A stretch of DNA of 32,947 nt from Cytidiella melzeri. Lineage: Eukaryota > Basidiomycota > Agaricomycetes > Polyporales > Irpicaceae. The notes beneath the pieces were generated by a model. That model worked only from the letters and a program-made list of their open reading frames with translations. It did no database searches and was not told the DNA's origin. Below, one piece after another: positions 10,580 to 20,492 of the stretch. The stretch is taken from positions 1-32,947 of the forward strand of contig JABYQR010000448.1 in assembly GCA_022592445.1 (NCBI GenBank), in the 5' to 3' direction. Within the stretch, counting starts at the first letter, position 1. Each line of letters opens with the position of its first letter. The position numbers were made by a program, and so were the translations under genes.

Positions 10580-12384
10580 GGTGCGGTCTGCAGGGTGATA
10601 TGGCGACTGGAGGTCTTGTTATACTATTTTTGAAGCTCTTCCCGTACCTTTGGAATCGCTCACATCTGATCATATATGGGTTGCGGTGGACCGTGCCACA
10701 GGCAAGTGGTGGCAGATGTTGGAAACCAGTGTTCGGCATCAATGACCTGCTGCAACGTACAAGAGCATTGAATATCAAAACATGGAAAGTTGGCAGCAAG
10801 AACTGTATTAGAAGAATGTTAGCAGAGGGGCGAGGCTCGCCGTGCTCTCTGCCTACTGGCGGATGAGGTGAACGGATTACACGGTTGACGTGCTCAATAG
10901 GGGGCACGCTCTTACAATGAGAGCTTTTCAGTACAGCTGAATGTACTGAGGTGATCGAAAAGCCCACCTGAAGGCAGTTCCTGGAAGATTGAGACATGTG
11001 AATGTGGACGTAGGTTGCTCAGGGTCTTGCGAGTCTATGTCTTGAAGATCAGATTGTGCCAACAATTGAGCAGCCTATGCCGTATGGATCTCAGCTGTGA
11101 TACCAAGGAAAATCTGCGACGCGCGGCGCAGCCGAATTATCTACAAGAAAGATTCAGCATTGAGAATAATTTGCTTGAGTCCGTGAGCTATACCATGAAG
11201 CAAATGACCAAACAGAACACGGTACGCACGCGCCCTGTGTATGATCATCAGTACCAAGTCGTTACAGTCGTCTTTATTGGAATCCGAAAGAAACTGCTCA
11301 CAAGCCGACTAGTCTCCCCGAGGTAGAGTAGACTGGCAATTACAAGGGATAATGGAGGAGCTATAGGCCCGCTGCTGTGTGTGATGCGTGTTCTTTGTGA
11401 AGGAAGTGTAAGGCGTGCCTACAAGTAGAGCTCATTCTTGCCAAGTTGGCAGGTTGCAGGTACAACGAAATCGTTTGTGCACCACACTGTGGCCAGACAC
11501 TATGCGTGGCGTCACGCGTCTACACGAGTGACTCTGGGCCTCGGAAGAAGGTAGAAGTGCGTGAGGACAAAACGCACCAACATCGATATTTGCTCGCTTG
11601 TTGCGATATTGCAGGGGGATGTCGAGACTCGATGGTGTAGCCAAGGGGAGATTTGGCGGTGTGAAGTCGCCGAAGCCTGGCGCAGGCTGACTTCTATGTC
11701 TGGAATGGTGCGCGTTACGTCTGTGAACTATCGAGTTTCGTGCTATCTGTAGCACTCCTTAACATGATAAGCGTTGAAAACTATGCTGGTCTACAGCCTG
11801 TAAGCACATGAGCAGACAACCATGCAGGTCGAACTCGTCCTGGCAGGTCAGCTGAGAGAGAGTGTACTGCGATATTGTCTGCTTGTCAGGTGCTTTGCAT
11901 CCCTTCGTATACACCCTTTTCCGCGGTGAGAGGGTGTTGGTCATATCTATCTGGATTGCTGGGCTCGAGGAAGAGCAATTCCGTGTTATCTACCGCTTTA
12001 GTGGTGAAGATTGCCAACCGGTCAGCAATCTTCACAGCCAAGCAGCAGCTCTAAAGAGTGTGTGGACGCGGCGTGTCTTCTGAGCCGCGACATATAAACC
12101 AGGAGATCTGGCATAATCTGAGGGAGAAAACAAAACAAAGTGCGAATTTGACTGAGCTTGTGAAATCGCAGAGACGCCCAATGTATGAGACAAGCGCTAA
12201 TCATCCCGTATCTGGTATGCACCTCCCGCCCACTCCAGAAATTACCCGCGACTTATAACCCATCCACCACCATCCTACTCTCACAAAATCATACCCAAAT
12301 TCCAGACCCGCAACAGGTTTGTCGGCAGCTGCGTGGTCTGCCCATCATTACAAACACACGCCTGCCCATCTTAGGCTGGCGGCC
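10580..12384. other. 1.8 kb intergenic region
   Basis: Lies between the MACPF gene start and the divergently oriented bZIP gene. Open frames here (for example 10473-10997 minus, 11015-11326 plus, 11432-11755 minus) show no domain, no coherent splice pattern and no bias that I can trust. It probably holds the two promoters. A strong imperfect hairpin lies at 10923-10963. The last 140 bp before the bZIP ATG are C/A-rich, like a basidiomycete 5' leader. Confidence 0.5.
10923..10963. repeat. Two-part inverted repeat in the MACPF upstream region
   Basis: Inner arms TCAGTACA / TGTACTGA (10928-10935 and 10942-10949) are perfect. Outer arms gcttttc / gaaaagc (10923-10929 and 10957-10963) are also perfect. 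It lies about 345 bp upstream of the MACPF start codon. It could be a dimeric regulator site or chance; no function is known. Confidence 0.4.
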
Positions 12385-13602
12385 ATGACTCGAGGCAGGA
12401 GGAAAGATCTAACCATACCACCATCTCGTGCTCTTCTCCAGCAGAGAGATTACCGTGCGCGCAAGGCCCAGTATGTAGCTGACCTCGAAGACAGAGTGCG
12501 CACCGCTGAAGACGAGAACATCAAACTCAAGAGAGAAATCGACGCCCTGCGCTTGCGAGCATCGACCAGGGGCACCATGGGTCCCAGCGCAGAAGTGGTC
12601 AGTGCCGCCAACTTACATGTTTCTCCATTGCACTGACACTTGCGATTGGCCTCATAGGTGTCAGCATCGTCCGAGCTGATGCACCAGCTCACAGCCGCTG
12701 CGTCCTGCTTGGCCCGCTTCCAACAGCTCACCTTTAACGAGCAAACCCAGCAAGCTCACGCCATAGCACAAGCCCAGCTCCAGTCCCAAAACCTTCTTCC
12801 GTCGTCCATGCACGACCCCGTCCGCACCATTCTCCCGCCGATGCACGATGCCATCTCCCTACCTCCTCCACCCCAGGGTACTTCATATTCTCCATCGACG
12901 CCATCCCATAGCAGTCACTCACAATCCCGCCAGACTACCCCTCCTAGGGCTGTCCTTCACCCAAGTCGGCACTCCGCCGTTGCCTCTTCGTCCTCTCACC
13001 ACCATACGCAGCAGCAGCATCACCACCACCCTCAGCATCCTCAGCATCATCACCATTCTCCAAGCCCAAGGCTCCCTCATGTCCACCCCAGACGCGACTA
13101 CCGAATGTCTCCTCCCGAAACCCCTCGTCAAGGTACTTGTCCTCCTTCATCCTCTGCCTCCACCTCCACTTCGGCCTCCACCTCCAACTCTTCAGCAGCA
13201 GCAGTGGCGATCACCTCGACCACCACGACCTCGACCAGCGCGACAACAACGACGGCAGCGACGAGCCGCGTGCGCTCTAACTCGTATGCAGTGTACAACG
13301 AGGTGGAGAGTGCGTGGGGCTATTTTGACAGTCGGGATCTTGACGTTGACGACGATGGGGACGAAGAGGACGATGAGGATCAGTTGTATGACGAGGAAGG
13401 ACATAGACGTCCGCATGGACCGTTGAGGAGGAAAAGAAGTCCAACGGAGGCGCAGAGGCTGGATGGCCCGGGCGTCGGCGTGGGGAGAGAAAGTGCGATG
13501 TTGAGTTCGAGGAGGACGTCAGATATGCGGTCGACAACGTCGGATGGGTCGGAGGATATGAGCATGCGGATGAGGGAGGATAGTCCGATGAGGACTCGCT
13601 GA
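12385..13602 (+). CDS. bZIP transcription factor with atypical basic region
   Basis: Probable nuclear DNA-binding regulator. Two exons, 12385-12597 and 12658-13602, with a GTCAGT...CATAG intron, phase 0, give 385 residues. The bZIP lies near the N-terminus. The basic segment SRALLQQRDYRARKAQY (about residues 14-30) leads straight into LEDRVRTAEDENIKL and a second Leu heptad. Against GCN4/Yap-type domains, the register fixed by LEDxV puts Ala where the nearly invariant Asn sits, while the second key Arg (RDYRARK) is kept. The rest is low complexity: Gln/His-rich (QQHHHHPQHPQHHHH), Ser/Thr runs, an acidic run around DVDDDGDEEDDEDQ and a basic patch RRKRS, a possible nuclear signal. The ATG at 12385 is chosen because it directly precedes the basic MTRGRRK leader. 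Target genes are unknown. Confidence 0.85.
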
Positions 13603-13825
13603 GGGTGGTGGGGAAGGCAGTTGTCGGTATACTGTTTAGAAGGACGGTCTATTGCGCGTGAATTATCTGACAAAAATTCTTGGATTATACCATCTATCTA
13701 TCTGTTCCTTTTTTCTTTGCCTGGTTTTTATCACTAGTACACACCTGTAAAACTGTTCTATCTCTCGTTGTGTATGTATGTACAGCACCACTCATCGACC
13801 CATCGCTCGCTAGAGTATTTTGCTA

Positions 13826-14648
13826 CTACTGCTCAGCTTCGGCCATATTCCGCACGCGTTCCTGATAATCCCACCTGTCCATTCCTCCAAAGTCGATGGA
13901 CATCGCGCCCGAAGCGACGTTCACCTGCAGCTCGCAAATGTGGCTGACCCGGGCGCGCCAGCTATCCGCTCTGTACCAACAGCAACCCCCCTCAATTCAA
14001 TTTACAGTCTCAAGAGAAGGGCAAGAAATGAGAAGAAGGAACTTACGTAGCGCTGCCATACACTCCACTTGCACTTGTCTGACTCACCACCCTCACACAC
14101 TGGTCCATATTCGACCTTGCGTCGTAAATCCACAGCATCTTGCCCCTGTAAACCTCCTGCCACCCGTCGATGTCAACGAGCCGGTTTGCAGGACGAAGAC
14201 GTTTGGTGCCGGGGGGTGGAGGAGTGGGGATGGGGCGGATGTCGACGTCGTTGAGAAGGCGAAGGGCGGAGAGGTTGGAAATGTTTGTGAGAGAGGAGGC
14301 AGGGGTGGTGAGGACGTGAAAGATTGGAGGAGGAGAGGAGGGAAAGGACGTTTGGGATTCGTTCTCCTCGTCCTCCTCTGCTTCTTCGTCATCGCCATCT
14401 TCGTCCTCATCCATCGATTCGTCCTCGTCCTCCTCCTTGTGCGCAGACTCCGAATTTACTGCGCTTGCAAACTCGGCTTCTCCTTCCTGGAGCTTGACGA
14501 GAAACGCTTGCCATGCAGGTTCGTCCGTGAAGTCCGTACGGACGACGACACCCAGCCCTGATACATCGTTCGAGGGAGATGCTGATACAGAGTCTAGCGG
14601 GTCATCGTCCGTCGTGTACGCCGCGTTTTCCACCTCGGTGGGCAACAC
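13826..14648 (-). CDS. Acidic DUF6924-like protein (5' end unresolved)
   Basis: Function unknown. A large exon (about 14648 down to 14047) is joined by a 66-nt intron (13981-14046, GTAAGT...ACAG) to a last exon 13980-13826. The last exon encodes ADSWRARVSHICELQVNVAS and further residues ending EAEQ. The exon starts with GLGVVVRTDFTDEPAWQAFL, the pattern I associate with DUF6924-type proteins, followed by a long Asp/Glu-rich run (KEEDEDESMDEDEDGDDEE), a Pro-rich linker and WIYDARSNMDQCVRVVS. No ATG opens the large exon: the first codon at 14648 is GTG, preceded by a good acceptor (ctggtag, 14656-14662). A donor at about 14727-14732 suggests one or more upstream exons that I could not place. 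Convergent with the bZIP gene (223 bp between stops). The family call is from memory of the motif and only moderately certain. Confidence 0.55.
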
Positions 14649-14732
14649 CGGTGTGGTCTACCAGAACACAAACGACAAGTCAAGAGTTGTGAGTCTGACG
14701 GATAATAAAACCGGAAAAGGTGTTCACCTGCG

Positions 14733-15742
14733 CGTATGCCAGCCTCTCCCCGCTTGGGAGAGCCCAAAATTGCTGTGCGACGCGTATTCGCCACTTGCGT
14801 CTGCCTTCACCTGGGTAGCAGGCCTTGACAGTCGCGTAGTTCGTCTTTATAGCATGGGAATGATCACGTTAAGAATGTGTCTGGAAATTCAAAGTGGCCA
14901 TGTTGGCTGACCGCTAGGAACCGTGAAAGGTTGCTGTTTGCTAGTGAGGTGGTTACTGGTGTTGTGGCCATAGCTCTAGTCACGGTTGAGGTACTGCTGA
15001 GCCTGAGGTACCTGACGGAGGAGAATGTACATTGTAGCCGGATTCGGCCATCAAAGTCTCACCGCTCGATTTGGCAACTGTCGTTCTTCCGACACCAATC
15101 CGACACGGTAGCGGTCCGCCGCGGTAGGAACACGACGGCCTTCAGCTGGTCATGTGTGGGGGGTTGTGACGGTGAGTAAAACAAAACACTAGCACTCATG
15201 AGATGTGCCTTGAACGCTGAAAAGTCGACCTTGAACTAGTCAAGCACCTACCTGAGACTTTTCCACTGGTCATCACCTTGAAAGCTCGAGTGCTCTACAT
15301 GCGAGGGTGTCTAAAACATTGAAGCAAACAGCCATCTTGAAACTGACATATGCAGCCCTAGATCGCATCAGACAGTTCCGACCCTGGTTCCTTGAAGCCT
15401 GAGCACGTCCTTACCCCGGATTCCTACGACAAATGTACCCCACGCTCATCGGACAGGCGATCTATACTTTACAAGGCACTTGTCTCACAAGCAAACCTAA
15501 AAGAATACGAGTAGACGATTCTAGCGACTGCATCTCCACCCCCGGCCCGTCACTTTTCTATCACGAGAGACAGCCAATTCGCCGATTGGCAGTCCGCGAC
15601 TGAGGCACTCTCCTTCCCCACGCTTAAGCTCTCTGCTTACTTGCTGCTTACGCTCGTGAAGATCTAGATGTCCTTGAGACGCTACAGGTATTTAAATTGG
15701 CGTGAGCCCCACACTCAGAACCAGCCTTTGCCACGACCCACC
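14733..15742. other. Intergenic region, divergent promoters
   Basis: Separates the DUF6924-like gene and the FucP-type transporter, and should contain the missing first exon(s) of the former and both promoters. No complete gene, RNA or repeat was recognised between about 14911 and 15680. Confidence 0.4.
15689..15697 (+). promoter_or_regulatory. TATA-like box of the transporter gene
   Basis: TATTTAAAT lies 46 bp before the ATG at 15743 and is followed by a CA-rich leader. Spacing fits a TATA element with a very short 5' UTR. It is inferred from position only. Confidence 0.4.
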
Positions 15743-17819
15743 ATGACCGTCGCAGGGACCACAGGTGCGCTTCTCTGTTCTCGGTGCTCTTCCAAACGTT
15801 CCGTGCTCTAACTTTCGAGCCTGCATTTAGGTACAGAACTGTCGAGAGGACGCTGGCTGTATTCATTTGCCCTCGTGACATCGTTGTTCTTCACATGGGG
15901 GTTCGCTTACGGTGTAAGTACACCGTGACTGTTTGGTCCATACGACCCGAAACTCATCTGCTCCATCCACTGCTACTTTCTACGATAGCTTCTTGATGTC
16001 CTCAACTCCCACTTTCAAACCGTGTTTGGTATCAGCAAGCTGCAGAGTACGTTGCTGCAGCTCGCGTACTTTGTGCGTAGTCTCCCAAGTTGCCGCCCAT
16101 CCTCTCGTCATGCATTAATTACTAGACACTTAGGGAGCCTACTTTGTTTTTGCGCCGCTTGCCAGCATATTTGTAAGTGGTCATCTGCACATGACTCATC
16201 CTCGAAGGTGAACCCCGTTTTGCTGAGAAAAATTCTATCAGATGAACAAATACGGATACAAGAAGGGAATTCACTTGGGGTTGAGCCTGTACTCTCTCGG
16301 TTCGTTTACATCCACCTCCAGTCACTCCCGCCCAATGAACTCACAATTACCTGTTTCCACTCGCTAGGTGCTATATTCTTCTGGCCGTCCGCCAAGTTTG
16401 AAAGATATGGCGGCTTCGTCGGATGCACGTTCGTCATCGGCTGCGGTCTCTCCTCACTCGAGGTCGCCGCGAACTCGTACATCGCCGTACTCGGCACACC
16501 AAAGTATGCCGCCGCGAGGTTGAATTTCTCACAGGGGTTCCAGGGCGTGGCTTCGTTTGCAGGGCCGATGATTGCGTCGAGGTGGTTCTTTTTGGGTAAG
16601 AACGCGACTACATTGGATACTGTGCAATGGTAAGCCTGAAGAGCATTATGCGCGCGGCTCTTAGTGATGACTCAATAATTGGGCTTCTAGGGTGTACCTT
16701 GCTGTTGCAGCGCTCGGGCTTGTCCTAAATGTGCTATTCTTGTGAGATACTCGTTCTGGTTTTCCTTGGTGGAGTCGTTTCTAATCAGTGATGTGTAGTT
16801 TCTGCGACTTGCCAGAAATCACTCAAGATGCTCTTGCGGACGAGATGCATGCCGTTGGTATCAGAAGCGATGACGAGCCATTTTGGAAACAGTACAGATG
16901 TATCTTTGGCTGGTGAGTAGGCCCGTACTCTCGTAGGAAGCATAACATTCAAAAAATGAGCATATCATACAGGGTGGCACAGACAGCTTATGTGTACGTA
17001 ACATCTCTATCCTCCACGCCATTTTCATGGCTGAAATCTGTCGATGTGCAGCGGTGCTCAAGTCGGAGTCGCATCGCTCGCTGTCAACTACATGGTCGAC
17101 CAAAACATCGGCATCAACAAGTCACAAGCCAGCCAGCTCTTCTCTTACTGCCAGATCACATTCACTGTCGGCCGGCCAGTCTCACGGTCCTATCCCTCAC
17201 AAATCATAACCTAACACCCTTCTCTTTTTACAGATTCATCGGTGTCGCCATCCTCAACTACGTTGACCCCGCCCTACTCCTCAGCTTCTACGGCCTCGGA
17301 TGCTCCGTCTTCTCCTTCGCCGCCTCCTTTGCACCCGGCAGGGCAGGCATCGGCTGCCTCTTCACGCTCTTCTTCTTCGAGTCAATCTGCTACCCTGTCA
17401 TCTTCACCCTCGGCACGAAGAACCTCGGGAAACACACGAAGCGCGGCTCGGGCTTGATCGTGATGGGCGTCGGAGGCGGTGCATGGTATCCCCCAGCTCA
17501 GGCGTCCATTGCAGACCGCAATACAAGGATATCGTACCTGGTGCCGTTCTCGGGCTACGTGGCGATGACGATTTACGCTGTGTGAGTGCTTTATTTTCTT
17601 TCTTTGTTGACAAACAATCACTCATGGGTAACTGATACTAGTGGGATCGTCATCGACCAAGCAATCAAGGGTGGGTTCCGCTGGCGCACAATTTCGGAAA
17701 TCGAACAGCGCCGTGAGGAGGTTGGGGACCACACCACTCAGCGGTCACCTCAGCCTTCCGAGTCCGTGGACGAGAAGAAGACCTCGCAAGAGTTTGTGGA
17801 GGAGGTGGTACCGGTGTAA
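15743..17819 (+). CDS. FucP-type major facilitator (sugar permease)
   Basis: Probable plasma-membrane sugar:proton symporter of the FucP (L-fucose permease/GluP) branch of the major facilitator superfamily. Twelve exons (15743-15764, 15831-15913, 15989-16072, 16134-16172, 16242-16299, 16368-16629, 16691-16741, 16799-16912, 16973-16993, 17052-17174, 17234-17581, 17642-17819) give 1383 nt, 460 residues, every junction in phase. Family features: SLFFTWGFAYGLLDVLNSHF in helix 1, GAYFVFAPLASIF, GLSSLEVAANSYIAVLG and NFSQGFQGVASFAGP in the N-terminal half; GVASLAVNYMVDQNIG, GRFIGVAILNY and the ESICYPVIFTLGTKNLGKHT segment in the C-terminal half. The tail is charged and cytoplasmic. Substrate cannot be fixed from sequence; fucose, galactose or glucose are family options. 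The tenth intron appears to start with GC (17175) unless a GT donor 12 nt further on is used. It ends 223 bp from the nucleoside hydrolase stop, convergent with it. Confidence 0.88.
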
Positions 17820-18042
17820 GCAGACCCGATGGAAGTGCCCGTTCCTCACGGTTCTGCATGTTCGCGATTTTACGACCCACATATACATGTCTTTTCTTCT
17901 CTTTATGAATGACCTCAATGTGACCGCCCGCTTGTCAAGGCCTTGTTTGGTATACTAGTTTTCTGAGTTCTAGTTCTGTTCGATAGGTTCGAGAACGGCT
18001 GTGGCGATGGCTCTATATCCTCCTGCGATACTCTGGTTCCCT

Positions 18043-19771
18043 CTAAGGTACACTGACTCCCCACACTCGCTCAGTCATAAGCCTCAGCAACGCCTCCGGT
18101 CCCGGCGTCTTCACAAGCACGGGAACACCTGGATGATCCGGCGACTCTTTTCCCTTCGGAGGGGATGGGGGAGGAGCTTCGATTTCCACCTGAGCCGGGA
18201 TAGCGTTCGATTCCATGATGCCCTGCGGGTGGAAAACGTGCTTGGCCAGCTCGGCTTGGACGGCTGCACGGTTGACACCTGGATCGTATGCGCCTTGGGT
18301 GTCACCTTCGCTCTCCCTGCGATCAACGACGAGCATGCCTCGAGTGATCTCTCCGATCCTACGTGGCGAACGATGTTAGAACTAGCGGCGTGAACCGTTT
18401 GGGGAAAGAAATGAGATAGGACTTACCGCTCAACTTGGAAGTGACGCGGAACGGCGTTCCAGTTCTCCTTCAAGGGGTACGTGAAACCTTTCTTCTCTCT
18501 AGATTCGGATGGCGGAGACGGAGGATTTTGTGTTGCGAACCAGACTACGACGATGTCGTGCAACTCCATGGCGTCCTTCCCGAAAGACACCATGACCTCC
18601 CTCGTTCGTTCTAAGAATGCGCTCGTAAAGTGGACGAGGGGTGACTTCAAGGTCTGTATTGAGGGGTGTCTGGTGTCTATGAAGTGGGGATCTATATGTT
18701 GGTTGTAAAATGGAAACGGCAATTCGTGAGGGGTAGTGATGTCTAATGGGATAAGCATGAACCTCTCGAGAGGTATTGCGGTGGGTGAGTTAAGTAGTTC
18801 ATGAACCGCGTACGGGTCGGCGAAAAAGTTGACTGCGTGATAGCACTGTCAACACAATCGATTGGGAATGTTGGCTGCAACTTACATTCTGCGACGGGAG
18901 ACGAGTTGCCTGGTACATCAAGCGCTCCACCCATGCACGCTATTTGACCGATTCTGGTACGTAGCACATCCCCGTGTGATCGAGCTAATTGAGCGAGGGT
19001 TGTAAGAGGACCTAGCGCGATGTAAGTGATGCTCCTTTCAGGCTCGGAATTGAGGATGTCGAGGGCTACGTCAACACCCGATTTAGCGGAAAAATCGAGA
19101 TTGGGGTGAAGTTCGAGTTTGCTGGGGTCGACACCAAAATCTTGGTATCGCTCTGAGATATTGCTAAGTCCATCGCTATGATTGAATTCCGAGATAAGAA
19201 TGACGTCGAGGGTGTTTGAGCAATACCTTTACCGTCCGTGAAAGTATTGCGCGCTGTGCAGATCACCTTCCAATGGGTGATCTGCCCCTCTGGCAAGTAT
19301 GATCTTGCGTTCTGTGGAAAAGTTTGGAAATCGCCGCTCCGAATCCTTGTCGGCTTCAAAGGTGCGTGAAAGCACTTGAGAGAGTCTAAGGATGTTGAGG
19401 CTTTGTACGATTGAATTAGCCTGCTGTATCGGCCTGAGCAGGAGACACTGACTGTGCAGCCTCTACGTCCGTGTTGCCTGGAATATACGATAAATGATCT
19501 ACTTGATAACCCCAGAAAGCCACCGCTCACCAAAGGTTATAATGATGGCTTTGACATCTAACTCAGGCGAAGCCAAAGCTAACAAGCTTTATCTGGTTAG
19601 ACAGATACTTGTCGAGATGTTGCAGTCCGCTTACATTGCAAGGATATCATCGACTCCAGGATCCGTATCGACTGCAAGAAATGCGCGAATTAGCAGATGC
19701 GTTCGCTAAGGGACAGAGAAGTTCTCACTGATGACTGGAATTCTCTGTTTTTGCGAACCTGTTTGTGCCAT
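18043..19771 (-). CDS. Inosine-uridine-type nucleoside hydrolase
   Basis: Probable nucleoside N-ribohydrolase, splitting ribonucleosides to free base and ribose in salvage. Exons 19771-19729, 19671-19635, 19586-19531, 19477-19453, 19400-19233, 19175-18886, 18832-18427 and 18358-18043 sum to 1341 nt, 446 residues, all phases consistent. The N-terminal calcium-binding motif DTDPGVDD (residues 16-23) is intact, followed by ILAILLALASPELDVKAIII and FGNTD. The middle has YIALGPLTTLAQLARSHGD, CMGGALDVPGN and NFFADPYAVHELL. The C-terminal active-site segment reads SFGKDAMELHDIVVVW, with the expected His-Asp pair. It is longer than bacterial enzymes (about 310 residues), chiefly from an insert around residues 60-115 and a Pro-rich stretch near the C-terminus. 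Base preference cannot be predicted. No signal peptide is evident, so it is likely cytosolic. Confidence 0.9.
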
Positions 19772-20492
19772 TGCGCTTTACGCGATGGTGGTTGGAGAGT
19801 TAGTAGTAGGTACTATTCCTTGATACAGTGAGGATGCGCTCGGGCCGTCAACCGGACCAATGTACGGCCCAATACAGTACAGTAAATACACTTGATTGAC
19901 CATGATAATTGATCTAAAAATGTACGCGAACAATGCCTTAAGAATATGGTATGTATACACTATGCGAGACTGTGGTCAGCGACATATCCGAGCAACGCAA
20001 GGCTATGAGCTGAGCTTGCAAGGCTTAGAGGAGAGCGGCTAAGGTCTTCTCAGAGTTTGATAACAAGCTTCGGACAGTCGAAATACGTATATGGCAGAGA
20101 CAGGCTCTACAGTGAGGAACTCACTACAAGATGGTAACACTCACAGAAGGATCCTTTGCCAACTCCTCAGCTTCCTCTCCGTCATGCATAGTATGAACCA
20201 TTGATAGCATACCTTATGCAGCAAGCAATTGACGCGTTCAAGACGCGTCTGCCAGCAATGACAGGCTGGAGACCACAAAGCCACGCGTTTTGGGAGGGGA
20301 GAGAACCAACGGCTTGAACGACGCGACGGCGTCTGGTGTACCAAGCGCTGGAGAAGGAGACTGTACAGTTCCTCGTGACAAAGTCACAGTGGCTGTCACG
20401 CTCTGTTAGAGCGCCTGAATCGAACAGACCGTACACGCCGACGAGCAGCACAAATCTCAAACGTCGCCGACCCTCTTTCCGACGTACTCAAC
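19772..20492. other. Divergent intergenic region (nucleoside hydrolase / RACK1)
   Basis: 721 bp shared upstream region of two divergent genes. No ORF, tRNA or TATA box stands out. A palindromic GTGAC-type cluster at 20375-20398 lies about 100 bp before the RACK1 start. Confidence 0.45.
20375..20398. promoter_or_regulatory. GTGAC/GTCAC cluster upstream of RACK1
   Basis: GTGACAAAGTCAC (20375-20387) is a perfect 5-bp-arm palindrome, followed by another GTCAC seven bases on. It lies 106 bp upstream of the RACK1 ATG. It may be a promoter element; this is position-based inference only. Confidence 0.25.

Noticed and set aside
10473..10997. 174-codon minus-strand ORF upstream of the MACPF gene
   Set aside because: It overlaps the MACPF first exon in another frame, has mixed low-information content, no domain and no supporting splice structure.
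12848..13426. Long overlapping ORFs (plus and minus) within the bZIP gene
   Set aside because: They are shadow frames caused by the repetitive Ser/His/Gln codons of the bZIP low-complexity region.
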